From VGJW01 sp035285595 (GTDB lineage Bacteria; Cyanobacteriota; Sericytochromatia; S15B-MN24; VGJW01): DNA of 64,000 nucleotides. Both the position numbers and the translations under genes were made by a program. Under the pieces are notes generated by a model that saw only the letters and a list, made by a program, of their open reading frames with translations, was not told the origin of the DNA and did not search any database. Of this stretch, positions 43,247 to 52,062 are shown piece after piece (position 1 is the first letter of the stretch; every line of letters starts with the position of its first letter). The stretch spans positions 1 to 64,000 of the forward strand of contig JAYKGV010000062.1 in the NCBI GenBank assembly GCA_035285595.1, given 5' to 3'.

Positions 43247-43255
43247 TGCTAGACT
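43247..43255 (+). promoter_or_regulatory. Extended -10 element for leaderless lgt
   Basis: TG-C-TAGACT occupies 43247-43255 and the proposed GTG start of lgt follows eight bases later. No Shine-Dalgarno sequence is present between. Confidence 0.55.
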
Positions 43256-43263
43256 TGCCGGAC

Positions 43264-44130
43264 GTGAATCCCGTCGCTTTCGAGCTCGGCCCGCTGACCC
43301 TTCATTGGTACAGCCTCATGCTGCTGACCGGAGCCGGTGCCGGACTGTTTCTCGCCCGCACGCTCGCTGCGTACCGCGGCTTCGACCCGGACATCCTGGT
43401 GGATGTCCTGCTCTGGGGAGGAGCTGCCGCCTTGATCGGCGCCAGGGCTTGGTATGTCGCCTTCAAATGGCAGGACATCTACCGTCACGCCCCGTGGGAA
43501 GCCCTCTACCCGTGGCGCGGAGGCTTGGCCATCCACGGCGGAGTCTTGGCCGGCGTCGTGGCCTGTGCCTTCATCGCGCGCCGTCGAAACCTTGGGCTGG
43601 CGACCCTTTTGGATCTTGCAAGTCCTGGCTTGTTGCTCGGCCAGGTGATCGGTCGCTGGGGAAACTGGTTCAACCAAGAGGCCTATGGCGTACCCGCGCT
43701 GGCCCCAGCCTCGTGGCCAGACTTTCTCAAGGACCCCACGGGACACCTCGCGTGGGGACTCCCGATCGAGGCCGTCCGACGCGTGACGCCCTATGACGAC
43801 CTCATCGTTTGGCCGCTCTCCACCCGGTTCCATCCCACCTTCCTCTACGAGTCGCTGTGGGACCTCGCGGGCCTGCTGGGCGTCCTGCACGTCGCGTTTC
43901 GCCATCGTCCCCCGGCTGGCGCCGTGGCGTGCCTCTACCTGCTGACGTGGGGCAGCGGGAGAGCGTGGATTGAAGGCCTGAGGGCAGATGCCCTCCTGCT
44001 TCCCCTGCCAGGTGGCAGCCTGCGGATTGCGCAGGCTGCCAGTATCCTCATGGCAGGAGCCGCCACCTTGGTCTTGGCCTGGTTGCTGCGGCGCAACACC
44101 CGGGTAAGCTCCGTGGAGGAACATTCATGA
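43264..44130 (+). CDS. lgt: Prolipoprotein diacylglyceryl transferase
   Basis: Attaches diacylglycerol to the lipobox cysteine of prolipoproteins; about 288 residues with seven membrane segments. The N-terminus NPVAFELGPLTLHWYSLM, the GGLAIHGGVLAGV loop and the signature GQVIGRWGNWFNQEAYG are diagnostic, as is HPTFLYESLWDL. GTG at 43264 is preferred over GTG at 43246: family proteins start at NPVAF and the upstream GTG lies inside the extended -10 element. The many lipobox proteins in this window are its substrates. It overlaps the zinc-ribbon gene by four bases. Confidence 0.95.
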   Translation: MNPVAFELGPLTLHWYSLMLLTGAGAGLFLARTLAAYRGFDPDILVDVLLWGGAAALIGARAWYVAFKWQDIYRHAPWEALYPWRGGLAIHGGVLAGVVACAFIARRRNLGLATLLDLASPGLLLGQVIGRWGNWFNQEAYGVPALAPASWPDFLKDPTGHLAWGLPIEAVRRVTPYDDLIVWPLSTRFHPTFLYESLWDLAGLLGVLHVAFRHRPPAGAVACLYLLTWGSGRAWIEGLRADALLLPLPGGSLRIAQAASILMAGAATLVLAWLLRRNTRVSSVEEHS

Positions 44131-44450
44131 TTTGCCCCTCGTGCGGGTTCCGGGACGCAGGCCGCTTCTGCAAGCATTGTGGGGCTCCCCTGATTGCCGA
44201 GGACGTCGCCAAGGAACGGGAGACACCGCAGCACGCCGGTGTGACCCTCCCCCCGCCAAGTGCGGAGGAAGGTTTCAAGGCGGAACAACTGCTGGAGGAT
44301 GGCACCTCTCTAGAGGGCCATGGTCACTCCCTTGCGGATGCCGAAGAAGCTTCGGCAGGCCAAGGGAATTCCTTCGGGCTTTTTCTGGTGATGCTGCTGG
44401 TCGTGGCCTTCGTGGTCTTTGCCGTCAAGATGATGGGTGGTGCGACTTGA
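44127..44450 (+). CDS. Zinc-ribbon protein with C-terminal membrane anchor
   Basis: A 107-residue protein starting with a double-CxxC zinc ribbon (MICPSCGFRDAGRFCKHCG). A flexible acidic middle region follows, and a single C-terminal helix (GLFLVMLLVVAFVVFAV) anchors it. Such tail-anchored zinc ribbons are common but functionally unassigned. It overlaps the lgt stop (ATGA) and the next gene (TTGA), forming one operon. Confidence 0.8.
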   Translation: MICPSCGFRDAGRFCKHCGAPLIAEDVAKERETPQHAGVTLPPPSAEEGFKAEQLLEDGTSLEGHGHSLADAEEASAGQGNSFGLFLVMLLVVAFVVFAVKMMGGAT

Positions 44451-45922
44451 ACGGCCCCATTTCCGGCGGAACCGCGACGGGTTGTCCAGGATTGGATGTC
44501 GGGGAAGCACGACGTGTGGCGGCGGCTATCAATGAGGCTGCGGGGAAGCATCCGGTCTTTCGCCAGAATCGTCGGCCTCTTCAGCCGGGGCAAAACACCT
44601 CTTGGCGCATCTCGCCCGAACCCTTCTGCCTGCCGTCCGAAACGGTTCTCGCCCTGCGTGCGCTGGGGCCGGTCCTTCTCGCCTTCATGAAGGCTTCCCA
44701 GAAGCTCTATCAGGACAGCGTGCACGGCCGAGCGCCTGCCTGGGTCGCAGAATGGCTGGACATGGGCAAGCCGGCGCATCTCGTCTCCTTCAGTCGCATG
44801 AATCGCTTCAAGCAGCAGCTTCCTGCCGTCATCCGGCCGGACCTCATCATCACGGACGAAGGACGGCTCCTGTGCTGCGAGTTGGATTCCTTGCCCGGCG
44901 GCATCGGCTTCGTGGACTCGATGGCCCGGACCTACCACGCCCTCGGCCATGATCTCATCGGAGGAGCTACGGGCATGGCGGAAGGTTTCGCCCGCATGAT
45001 CCGCTCTCAGACCGAGGTGACCGACCCCTTTCTCGCGATCGTCATCTCCCAGGAATCCGCGGACTACTGGGAGGAAATGGCTTGGCTGGGCCAGCGCCTT
45101 GAAGATCTGGGACTTCGGACCGCGGTACTTCGTCCCGAGAGCCTCTCCTTCACGGAAGAGGGGCTATTTCACGAGGGACGACGCATCGACGTGGTCTACC
45201 GATTCTTCGAGCTTTTCGATCTGGCCAACATTCCAAAGGCTGAAGTCATCCAATATCTTGTCAAGAAGCAGAAGGTGGCCATCACTCCTCCCTTCAAGCC
45301 GCAGCTAGAGGAGAAAGGGCTGTTTGCCTTGCTGCATCACCCTGGCCTCAAAGCATGGTGGCAGACTCATCTGGGAGAGGCACACCTCGCACGCCTGACC
45401 GATCTGCTGCCCAGAACGTGGCTGCTTGACCCCTCTCCCATGCCCCCGCAGGGCGTCATTCCCGGTCTCAGCATCGGGGGACGGCCCGTCGGACACTTCC
45501 GGGAACTTACTGGTACCTCGAAGCGAGAACGCACCTTCGTGGTCAAGCCCTCAGGATTCTCACCTCTGGCGTGGGGCAGCCGTGGTGTGGCGTTCGGGCA
45601 CGATCTGCCCCAAACAGAGTGGGAGTCCGCACTTGAGCGTGCGATGGCCCAATGGCAGCACGGAACTCCCCACCTGCTGCAGGAGTACCACAAACCTCGC
45701 AAAGTCCAGGTGCGATACTATGACGCCGCGGCGGACGAGATCCGTCCGATGACAGGCCGTGCCCGCATCTGCCCGTTCTACTTCGTGGCGGGAGACCAGG
45801 TCACGCTCGGAGGAATCCTCACAACCATCTGTCCCGCTGACAAGCTGGCCATCCACGGCATGGTGGATGCCGTCATGGTTCCCGCCCGAACAGAGATTCA
45901 ACTGGCGACAGAACCCGCCTGA
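44447..45922 (+). CDS. ATP-grasp-like protein of unknown substrate
   Basis: A 491-residue cytoplasmic protein from TTG, overlapping the zinc-ribbon stop as TTGA. ELDSLPGGIGFVDSMARTYHALG resembles the region of circularly permuted ATP-grasp or glutathionylspermidine-synthetase-like enzymes, and later RERTFVVKPSGFSPLAWGSRGVAFG looks like the ATP-binding lysine loop. Other recognisable stretches are ELFDLANIPKAEVIQYL and PRKVQVRYYDAAADEI. If so, it joins an amine to a carboxylate, but the substrate is not known and I cannot confirm the family by eye. It overlaps the facing HD-GYP gene by 25 bases. Confidence 0.55.
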   Translation: MNGPISGGTATGCPGLDVGEARRVAAAINEAAGKHPVFRQNRRPLQPGQNTSWRISPEPFCLPSETVLALRALGPVLLAFMKASQKLYQDSVHGRAPAWVAEWLDMGKPAHLVSFSRMNRFKQQLPAVIRPDLIITDEGRLLCCELDSLPGGIGFVDSMARTYHALGHDLIGGATGMAEGFARMIRSQTEVTDPFLAIVISQESADYWEEMAWLGQRLEDLGLRTAVLRPESLSFTEEGLFHEGRRIDVVYRFFELFDLANIPKAEVIQYLVKKQKVAITPPFKPQLEEKGLFALLHHPGLKAWWQTHLGEAHLARLTDLLPRTWLLDPSPMPPQGVIPGLSIGGRPVGHFRELTGTSKRERTFVVKPSGFSPLAWGSRGVAFGHDLPQTEWESALERAMAQWQHGTPHLLQEYHKPRKVQVRYYDAAADEIRPMTGRARICPFYFVAGDQVTLGGILTTICPADKLAIHGMVDAVMVPARTEIQLATEPA

Positions 45923-47112
45923 TCCAAGGGCGGGCGGTAGAGGTCTTTGACGAACAACCCCTGCTGGCTGGTCAGGTCGAGCCGTTGCCCATCCTGAAGT
46001 TCAACCACGGGTCGCAAAGGGTCGTTCTTGTTCGCCTTGCGGACCTTGGCCACGTCACCGTTGGAAAGAACCACGACGGCATTGCAGGGATATGGGACGA
46101 TCAGGTTTTGGAAGGCCCAAATCATTCGAGCCTCGAACTGTGTATTCATGCCGGAGATGATGAACTGATAAGCCTGATCCGGGGGCATCGGCTCCTTATA
46201 GACCCGCTTGGAGACCAACGCATCATAAACGTCAACGACACTCACGATTCGGGCTAACTCAGGAATATCCTTGCCCTTCAGGCCATGCGGATATCCTCTA
46301 CCGTCCCAGCGCTCGTGATGGTGCAGTATGATTGCCTTGATGTCAGGCGTGGCCCAGCGGTGATGCCCAATCATCTTGAGTCCCCGCTCGGGATGAGTCT
46401 TGATGACGTCGAACTCGGCAGGCGTCAGACGGCCCGGCTTGTTCAGAATGAAATCTGGAATCATCGTCTTGCCGATATCGTGAAGCATGGCGCCCGTTCC
46501 CAGGATACGTAGCTTCTCGTAGTCGAAGCCCAGGGTCACACCCATGAGCAAGGCGAGACTCATCACGTTGGCCGAGTGAGCATAGGTGTACTCGTCATAC
46601 ACCCTCAGATCCACCAACGACTCCAGAATCTCCCTGTTGAGCACGATCTCTCGCAAGGTGGTCTGGACACAACTGTCCACCTTCTGAAAGTCCACGCTCG
46701 CCGACTGGTGAAACTGCCGTTCAATCTCACGGATCGCGGCAAAGTTTCGGGTAACGACCTCACGGGCCACCACCTCGAGCTTGGCTTCCGGAAACACGGG
46801 TGTCGAGGGGACGGAAGCAACCTGGTGAGGCGATTCGACTGTCTCAACCTGGACGCTCGGCACCGGAGAAGGTTTGGGGGCAGGTGAGCCTGAGGCAAAC
46901 TGGGGAGGAGTCGAAGGGGTGCCTACGGCGCCATCGAAATCCATCAGAGCCAGATGCCGTACCCCGGACCGCACCAACATCGAAATGGACTGAGCGGTGA
47001 GCGGTGAGCCAGCAGGCAGCAGCAACTGCATCGTAAGGGGATGAAACGCTGGCTCCGCGAGGACCGCACCGGGTCGAGCCTGTTCAAGAGGAGTTCGGAT
47101 CGTCTGAGGCAT
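45898..47112 (-). CDS. HD-GYP cyclic-di-GMP phosphodiesterase-like protein
   Basis: A protein of about 404 residues. The C-terminal half is an HD-GYP domain with LHDIGKTMIPDFILNKPGRL, KTHPERGLKMI, and HHHERWDGRGYPHGL, all key ligands intact; VSVVDVYDALVSKRVYKEP follows. The N-terminal 150 residues contain an unknown helical region and a Pro-rich spacer. Predicted to hydrolyse cyclic-di-GMP. No GGDEF partner is seen in the window. The ATG at 47112 has GGAGG five bases upstream; an ATG at 47124 is possible. Divergent from pepA, with promoters between them. Confidence 0.9.
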   Translation of the reverse strand: MPQTIRTPLEQARPGAVLAEPAFHPLTMQLLLPAGSPLTAQSISMLVRSGVRHLALMDFDGAVGTPSTPPQFASGSPAPKPSPVPSVQVETVESPHQVASVPSTPVFPEAKLEVVAREVVTRNFAAIREIERQFHQSASVDFQKVDSCVQTTLREIVLNREILESLVDLRVYDEYTYAHSANVMSLALLMGVTLGFDYEKLRILGTGAMLHDIGKTMIPDFILNKPGRLTPAEFDVIKTHPERGLKMIGHHRWATPDIKAIILHHHERWDGRGYPHGLKGKDIPELARIVSVVDVYDALVSKRVYKEPMPPDQAYQFIISGMNTQFEARMIWAFQNLIVPYPCNAVVVLSNGDVAKVRKANKNDPLRPVVELQDGQRLDLTSQQGLFVKDLYRPPLDQAGSVAS

Positions 47113-47161
47113 CATGGCCTCCATACCCGTTCAAACCGGGTTCTGAGCGAGCATGAGCCCA

Positions 47162-47170
47162 TGTTAGAAT
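47162..47170 (+). promoter_or_regulatory. Extended -10 promoter of pepA
   Basis: TG-T-TAGAAT at 47162-47170, about 36 bases upstream of the pepA ATG, which has its own AGGA. The transcript therefore has a short leader. Confidence 0.55.
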
Positions 47171-47205
47171 CAAGGCACTTGTATCCTCGGCTTCAGGAAA
47201 AATCC

Positions 47206-48693
47206 ATGCACTTTTCAACTTCTGCCGCACTTTCGCTGGATGCCCCCTCGGCACTTCTCGTCCTCGGGGCTTTCGAGAACTCGGTCCTCGAGGGACGGCT
47301 CGGAGAAGTGGATGTGAAGCTGGGTGGGGCCTTGGCCGACATGCAGGCTCGCGGCGAGTTCACGGGCAAAGCAGGACAGTCGATCGACCTCCTCAGCCTC
47401 GGGCGGCTTGGGGCTCGGCGGGTCGTCGTGCTGGGCTTGGGCAAAGCGACCGAAGCCAACGCCGAAACCCTTCGACGCCTTGGGGGACGGGCAACCAAAG
47501 CGGCAGTCAGCCACAAGGTCACCGAGTTCCATCTCGTCGTTCCGACCATTGATCTCGAGGCCCGGGTCGTGGGGCAAGCGCTTGCGGAAGGCGCTGCGCT
47601 GGCCACGTGGCATTTTTCGGGTTATCGCACCGATGTTGAAGAGCCGCCCGTCGACGTCGAGCGTGTCCAGGTCGTCTTCGAAGGTGACCTCGCGGCCCTG
47701 GAGGCAGGTCTTTCGGCGGGTCACCGGATCGCCAATGCCGTGCGCTTCAGCCGCGATCTTGTCCAGGCTCCTCCCAATGAAGTGACTCCTTCCGTCTTGG
47801 CCGACCGGGCTGCGGAGATGGCGGCGACACACGGTTTGACGTGCACCGTACTCGATGAGGAACAGATCACAGAGTTGAAGATGGGAGCCTTCCTTGGCGT
47901 CGCGGCAGGTTCGCGTGGGGTGCAGCCGCCGAGGTTCATCATTCTGGAACATCGTCCGGAAGGCGTCTCGGGTGACCCACTCGTGTTCGTGGGCAAGGGC
48001 ATCACCTTTGACTCGGGTGGCATCTCCATCAAGCCTGCAGAAGGCATGGAGAAAATGAAGTACGACATGGCAGGTGCGGCAGCGGTCCTTGGGGCGATGC
48101 AAGCCATTGCGGATCTCAAGCTGCCCGTCCCGGTGGTGGCCCTCGTGCCTGCAACTGAAAACATGCCCAGCGGCTCAGCCACTCATCCTGGAGATGTCCT
48201 GACCGCGATGAATGGCAAAACCATCGAAATCGTGAATACCGATGCGGAAGGACGCCTCATTCTTGCGGATGCCCTCGCGTATGCCAGCCGCCTGAAGCCG
48301 CGTGGCGTCGTGGATCTCGCGACCCTGACCGGTGCGTGCGTGGTGGCGCTGGGTCAGCAGGCCATCGGGCTCCTGGGGAATGACCAAGGGTGGATTGACC
48401 TTGTTCAAGCGGCAGGAGAGCGAGCTTTCGAGCGGGCATGGCAGCTCCCCCTGTGGAAAGAATACAGCGACCAGATCAAGTCCGACATCGCGGACATGAA
48501 GAACAGCGGCGGGCGGGCTGCGGGCACCATCACGGCTGCAGCGATGCTGGCCAAGTTCGCCGAAGGCTACAAGTGGGCCCACCTCGATATCGCCGGTACG
48601 GCGTGGGAAGACAAGGGCCGTCCCTATCAACCCAAGGGTGCGACGGGTGTCGGGGTTCGACTTCTTGTCGAATTGGCCCGCGCCCACGCCTAG
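47206..48693 (+). CDS. pepA: Leucyl aminopeptidase (M17 family)
   Basis: A 495-residue cytosolic metallo-aminopeptidase that removes N-terminal residues from peptides. Metal and catalytic residues lie in FVGKGITFDSGGISIKPAEG and NTDAEGRLILADAL; MKYDMAGAAAVLGAM is another core signature. The 150-residue N-terminal domain is present. ATG at 47206 is chosen for the AGGA seven bases upstream and since MHFSTSAALSL starts the family-type N-terminal domain. A strong hairpin follows the gene. Confidence 0.95.
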   Translation: MHFSTSAALSLDAPSALLVLGAFENSVLEGRLGEVDVKLGGALADMQARGEFTGKAGQSIDLLSLGRLGARRVVVLGLGKATEANAETLRRLGGRATKAAVSHKVTEFHLVVPTIDLEARVVGQALAEGAALATWHFSGYRTDVEEPPVDVERVQVVFEGDLAALEAGLSAGHRIANAVRFSRDLVQAPPNEVTPSVLADRAAEMAATHGLTCTVLDEEQITELKMGAFLGVAAGSRGVQPPRFIILEHRPEGVSGDPLVFVGKGITFDSGGISIKPAEGMEKMKYDMAGAAAVLGAMQAIADLKLPVPVVALVPATENMPSGSATHPGDVLTAMNGKTIEIVNTDAEGRLILADALAYASRLKPRGVVDLATLTGACVVALGQQAIGLLGNDQGWIDLVQAAGERAFERAWQLPLWKEYSDQIKSDIADMKNSGGRAAGTITAAAMLAKFAEGYKWAHLDIAGTAWEDKGRPYQPKGATGVGVRLLVELARAHA

Positions 48694-48707
48694 GGAGTCT
48701 GCGGAAC

Positions 48708-48737
48708 GGGCGGGTGGGGCAAGGCCTTCACCCGCCC
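48708..48737 (+). terminator. Hairpin after pepA
   Basis: GGGCGGGTG (48708-48716) pairs perfectly with CACCCGCCC (48729-48737). Only a short TTC follows, and the -10 element of the next gene begins five bases later, so the hairpin also lies in the -35 region of that promoter. Confidence 0.6.
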
Positions 48738-48741
48738 TTCC

Positions 48742-48747
48742 TATAAT
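48742..48747 (+). promoter_or_regulatory. -10 element for leaderless subtilisin-type gene
   Basis: A consensus TATAAT ends six bases before the GTG start at 48754, with no room for a ribosome-binding site. This is the clearest leaderless arrangement in the window. Confidence 0.65.
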
Positions 48748-48753
48748 CTTCGG

Positions 48754-50073
48754 GTGAACTTCATCCAAGGGCGACCGTCCGCCAGGGTCCTCAGGGCCTT
48801 GGCCTTCTGGGCCGCTCTGAGCTCGTTGGTCGCTTGTGGTAGCGAGCCAAGGACAGGCCCACTTGGCCAGATGACGACCCTTCGCCAGGCCGAGCGTCAG
48901 ACCTCGGGTCGCATGATTCTACGCCGAGCCCAGGGCGTCAGCCTCCCGACCTGGCGTCAGTGGCTAGGACAGCAGGGTCTGCGGGAGGTGCGCAGCCTGC
49001 CGGAGCTAGAGGCCTCAGTGGTCATAGGTCGACCTTCTTCTTCCTGGCCCAGAACTCTGGTCACTTCGTACGAAATGGAACGCGTGCGCCGCCTTCCGAA
49101 GCCCCGATCATCCAATCGGCGCGCTCGGCCTGTGCTCCCCGAGCGATGGCTTACGGGCATCGGCGATCCATTGGCACCCCAGCAGTGGGCACTCAAGACC
49201 GTGGGAGCCTCTCGTGCTTGGCAAGTCTCCCGGGGCCATCCGGATATCATCGTGGCCGTCATAGACACTGGGGTAGACCTCGGGCATCCGGATCTGCGCA
49301 CCCGCTTGATCGGTGGCACCAACACCCTGTCGGAGGTTGATTCGCCTGGTGCAGAAGGTCCCGTTGGCCCTGGAGACGACAATGGTCATGGCACCCATGT
49401 CGCCGGCATCATTGCGGCGGAGGGCGACAACGGACAAGGTGTCGTGGGTCTGGCCCCGGGCTGCCGGATCATGCCCGTCAAAGTTCTGTCAGGGGATACG
49501 ACGGGCAGGGATGCAGATGTCGCTGCCGGGATCATCTGGGCCGTCCAGCACGGAGCCCGCATACTCAATCTGAGCCTTGGCGGGGCGGGTGGCAGCCGGC
49601 TCTTAGCCGATGCCATCACTTTTGCACACGCCCAAGGCGCCTTGGTTGTGTCGGCCATGGGCAATGACGGCATGGACCCTGCGTTGGGTGATGAGCCCAA
49701 CTATCCGGCAGCTCTTCCGGAAAGCGTGGCGGTGGCAGCTACGGGCCCGACGGATGAAGTGGCTGCTTTCTCGAATCGAGGCAGCTGGGTATCTGTCGCA
49801 GCCCCCGGTGAGGGGATCCTCTCGACCACGCCGACCTATCCCGTTTACGATCCTGTTTCCCCTGACTACGATTACCTCGACGGCACGTCCATGGCGACAC
49901 CCTATGTCGCGGCCGCCGCGGCATTGGTCCTTTCCACCCGGCCCGAACTTTCCCCCACCGCAGTTCGTTCCAAGCTGGAGCAAACCGCTCGGGATCTGGG
50001 CCCTGTGGGTCTCGACCGTCTGTCAGGTCACGGGCGCCTGGACGTGGCCCGGCTGCTGACCGAACTACGGTAA
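48754..50073 (+). CDS. Subtilisin-family (S8) serine protease lipoprotein
   Basis: A 439-residue protein with a lipoprotein signal ending at Cys28 (AALSSLVAC), so it is probably anchored at the outer face of a membrane. A pro-region (about 40-140) precedes the S8 domain with the triad Asp171 (AVIDTGVDLGHPD), His212 (NGHGTHVAGI) and Ser379 (DGTSMATPYV). All three are intact, so an active extracytoplasmic protease is predicted. It starts at GTG directly after a TATAAT element. Confidence 0.93.
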   Translation: MNFIQGRPSARVLRALAFWAALSSLVACGSEPRTGPLGQMTTLRQAERQTSGRMILRRAQGVSLPTWRQWLGQQGLREVRSLPELEASVVIGRPSSSWPRTLVTSYEMERVRRLPKPRSSNRRARPVLPERWLTGIGDPLAPQQWALKTVGASRAWQVSRGHPDIIVAVIDTGVDLGHPDLRTRLIGGTNTLSEVDSPGAEGPVGPGDDNGHGTHVAGIIAAEGDNGQGVVGLAPGCRIMPVKVLSGDTTGRDADVAAGIIWAVQHGARILNLSLGGAGGSRLLADAITFAHAQGALVVSAMGNDGMDPALGDEPNYPAALPESVAVAATGPTDEVAAFSNRGSWVSVAAPGEGILSTTPTYPVYDPVSPDYDYLDGTSMATPYVAAAAALVLSTRPELSPTAVRSKLEQTARDLGPVGLDRLSGHGRLDVARLLTELR

Positions 50074-50091
50074 GACTGAGGCGAAGACGCG

Positions 50092-51036
50092 CTAGGCCAC
50101 CGTAACGTCGGCCTCACGCGCAGCAAGCCAACGTTCGGTATCAAGCGCGGCCATGCAACCGGTCCCCGCCGCCGTGATCGCCTGACGATAGACATGATCC
50201 TGCACATCGCCCGCGGCAAAGACACCGGGAAGATTCGTACGGGTGGAACCTGGTTGGGTCTTGAGATAACCATTCTCGTCCATCTCAAGCCACGGGGCAA
50301 ACAGCGCCGTATTGGGCTGATGCCCGATCGCCACGAATACTCCGTCGCAAGGGACCTCCTGCGTGACATCCTTCACGATGTCGCGCAGACGCACCCCGAC
50401 CACCTTGTCCTCGCCTTGAATCTCCTCCACCACCGAGTTCCAGACGAAGCGAAGCCTGGGATGCTTGAGCGCACGCTCTTGCATGATTCTCGACGCCCTC
50501 AGGCTATCTCGCCGATGGACCACCGTGACACTGGCACACATCTTGGCAAGGTACAGCGCTTCTTCCATGGCGGTATCCCCGCCTCCGACCACCACGACGT
50601 CCTTGTTCCGGAAGAAAAAGCCGTCGCAGGTCGCACAAGCCGAGACACCCCGGCCCATCAGTGTCTGCTCGGAAGGGAGTCCCAGCCAGCGTGCGGAGGC
50701 CCCCGTGCAAAGGATCAGGGCATCGGCGGTCCAGGTGCCCCCGGCGGTGGTCACCTTGTAAGGTCGGGCGCCAAGCTCCACATGGGTCACCTGTTCGGTA
50801 CGGATATCGCAGCCCACCCGCTCGGCCTGGGCACGCATCTCCGCCATCAGATGAGGACCGGTCACAGGGTCCCGGAACCCAGGATAGTTCTCGACATCAG
50901 AAGTGATCATCAGCTGGCCCCCCGGTTGCTCGCCTTCGAAGAGCAGGGGCGACAAGTTGGCACGGGCAGCATACACACCTGCGGTATAACCCGCGGGACC
51001 GCTGCCGATGATGATCACTTCACGATGCTGGCTCAT
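50092..51036 (-). CDS. trxB: Thioredoxin reductase
   Basis: A 314-residue FAD/NADPH flavoenzyme that reduces thioredoxin. VIIIGSGPAGYTAGVYAARA binds FAD, the redox-active CATC disulfide lies in SACATCDGFFF, VVGGGDTAMEEALYL binds NADPH, and VFAAGDVQDHVYRQ closes the FAD site. ATG at 51036 has GGGGGAGGA upstream. It could feed the peroxiredoxin and arsenate reductase encoded at the left end, though it is not linked to them. Confidence 0.96.
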   Translation of the reverse strand: MSQHREVIIIGSGPAGYTAGVYAARANLSPLLFEGEQPGGQLMITSDVENYPGFRDPVTGPHLMAEMRAQAERVGCDIRTEQVTHVELGARPYKVTTAGGTWTADALILCTGASARWLGLPSEQTLMGRGVSACATCDGFFFRNKDVVVVGGGDTAMEEALYLAKMCASVTVVHRRDSLRASRIMQERALKHPRLRFVWNSVVEEIQGEDKVVGVRLRDIVKDVTQEVPCDGVFVAIGHQPNTALFAPWLEMDENGYLKTQPGSTRTNLPGVFAAGDVQDHVYRQAITAAGTGCMAALDTERWLAAREADVTVA

Positions 51037-51079
51037 GGATTCCTCCCCCGAATACCCCATGATACCGAAGCCCCGGCCC

Positions 51080-51940
51080 TCAGGTGCCCCAGTCCCTGAG
51101 ATGATGAAAATCCTTGTCGACCGTACGAGACGCGAGCTTGGCAATCACGGGAGGACGCCGCTTGAATTGCATCGTCCGTACCCGCCGAAGGACGTATTCA
51201 AGGAACTCCGGCTCGACACCTGACTGCAGCAACTCTTCGGGAGTCCGCCGTTCGTCGACCAAGGCATGCAAGAGCAGATCGAAATCGGCATAACTCGCGC
51301 CCAGATCATCTTCGTCCGTCTGACCTGGAACGAGATCAGCAGAAGGCGGCTTGTCAACGACCTTGGTGGGAACAGCCAGGGCCCTGGCCAACGCCCGAAC
51401 CTGGGTCTTGTACAGATCGCCTATGGGATTGAGTGCCGAGGCCATGTCCCCGTGCAACGTGCCATAACCCAGCAACAACTCGGTCTTGTTGCTGGTACCC
51501 AGAACCAGAGCGTGGTCAGCCGCAGAGCAGTCATACAACACAATCATCCGGCAACGCGCCAGCAGATTTCCCCGCCGCAATCCACTGACCTCACCCTCGA
51601 GACTCTCCAGCAAGGCATCTGCCATCGGGGTAACGGATTGGACCTTCACTTCCAGTCCAAGGGACCTGGCCACGGAACGGCCGTCCTCAAGACTCTCCGA
51701 CGATGACAACCGATACGGCATGGCGACGGCCGTCACCGCATCCGCACCAAGTGCCGCAACGGCCAGGGCGGCAACGACAGCGGAGTCGATGCCACCTGAC
51801 AGGCCAAGCACGACGCGATTGAATCCCGCCTTCTGCACTTCCTCACGCAGGAAGGCCACGAGGACTCGACGCACCAAATCCACGTCCAGGTTCAGGACAG
51901 CGGGATCAAGTCGCCCCGTGCGTGGCAAAGTCGCATGCAT
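51080..51940 (-). CDS. nadE: NAD synthetase, ammonia-dependent type
   Basis: A 286-residue enzyme converting deamido-NAD to NAD. GLSGGIDSAVVAALA is the PP-loop, GTSNKTELLLGYGTLHGD the substrate motif, and DLYKTQVRALARAL follows. No N-terminal glutaminase domain is present, so it uses ammonia or an external amidotransferase. ATG at 51940 has AAGGAA five bases upstream. A strong terminator lies between it and rpoD, upstream on the same strand. Confidence 0.94.
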   Translation of the reverse strand: MHATLPRTGRLDPAVLNLDVDLVRRVLVAFLREEVQKAGFNRVVLGLSGGIDSAVVAALAVAALGADAVTAVAMPYRLSSSESLEDGRSVARSLGLEVKVQSVTPMADALLESLEGEVSGLRRGNLLARCRMIVLYDCSAADHALVLGTSNKTELLLGYGTLHGDMASALNPIGDLYKTQVRALARALAVPTKVVDKPPSADLVPGQTDEDDLGASYADFDLLLHALVDERRTPEELLQSGVEPEFLEYVLRRVRTMQFKRRPPVIAKLASRTVDKDFHHLRDWGT

Positions 51941-52010
51941 GGCGTTCCTTGTACGCGAATCCCCACCTCGAAGGCAAGAGCGAGTCGCCTTGAACCAGTT
52001 GGACACGTTG

Positions 52011-52046
52011 GAACGAAGCCCCGGCCGATCGGCCGGGGCTTCGTTC
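52011..52046. terminator. Perfect 16-base-stem terminator between rpoD and nadE
   Basis: GAACGAAGCCCCGGCC and its exact complement flank a GATC loop (52027-52030). On the plus strand it is followed by TTT; on the minus strand, the direction of rpoD, no T tract follows. The structure is strong enough to act as a terminator for rpoD. Confidence 0.75.
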
Positions 52047-52062
52047 TTTGAGGACCTTGAGC

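Noticed and set aside
43249..44124. Minus-strand frame of 291 codons opposite lgt
   Set aside because: Lgt motifs on the other strand are decisive.
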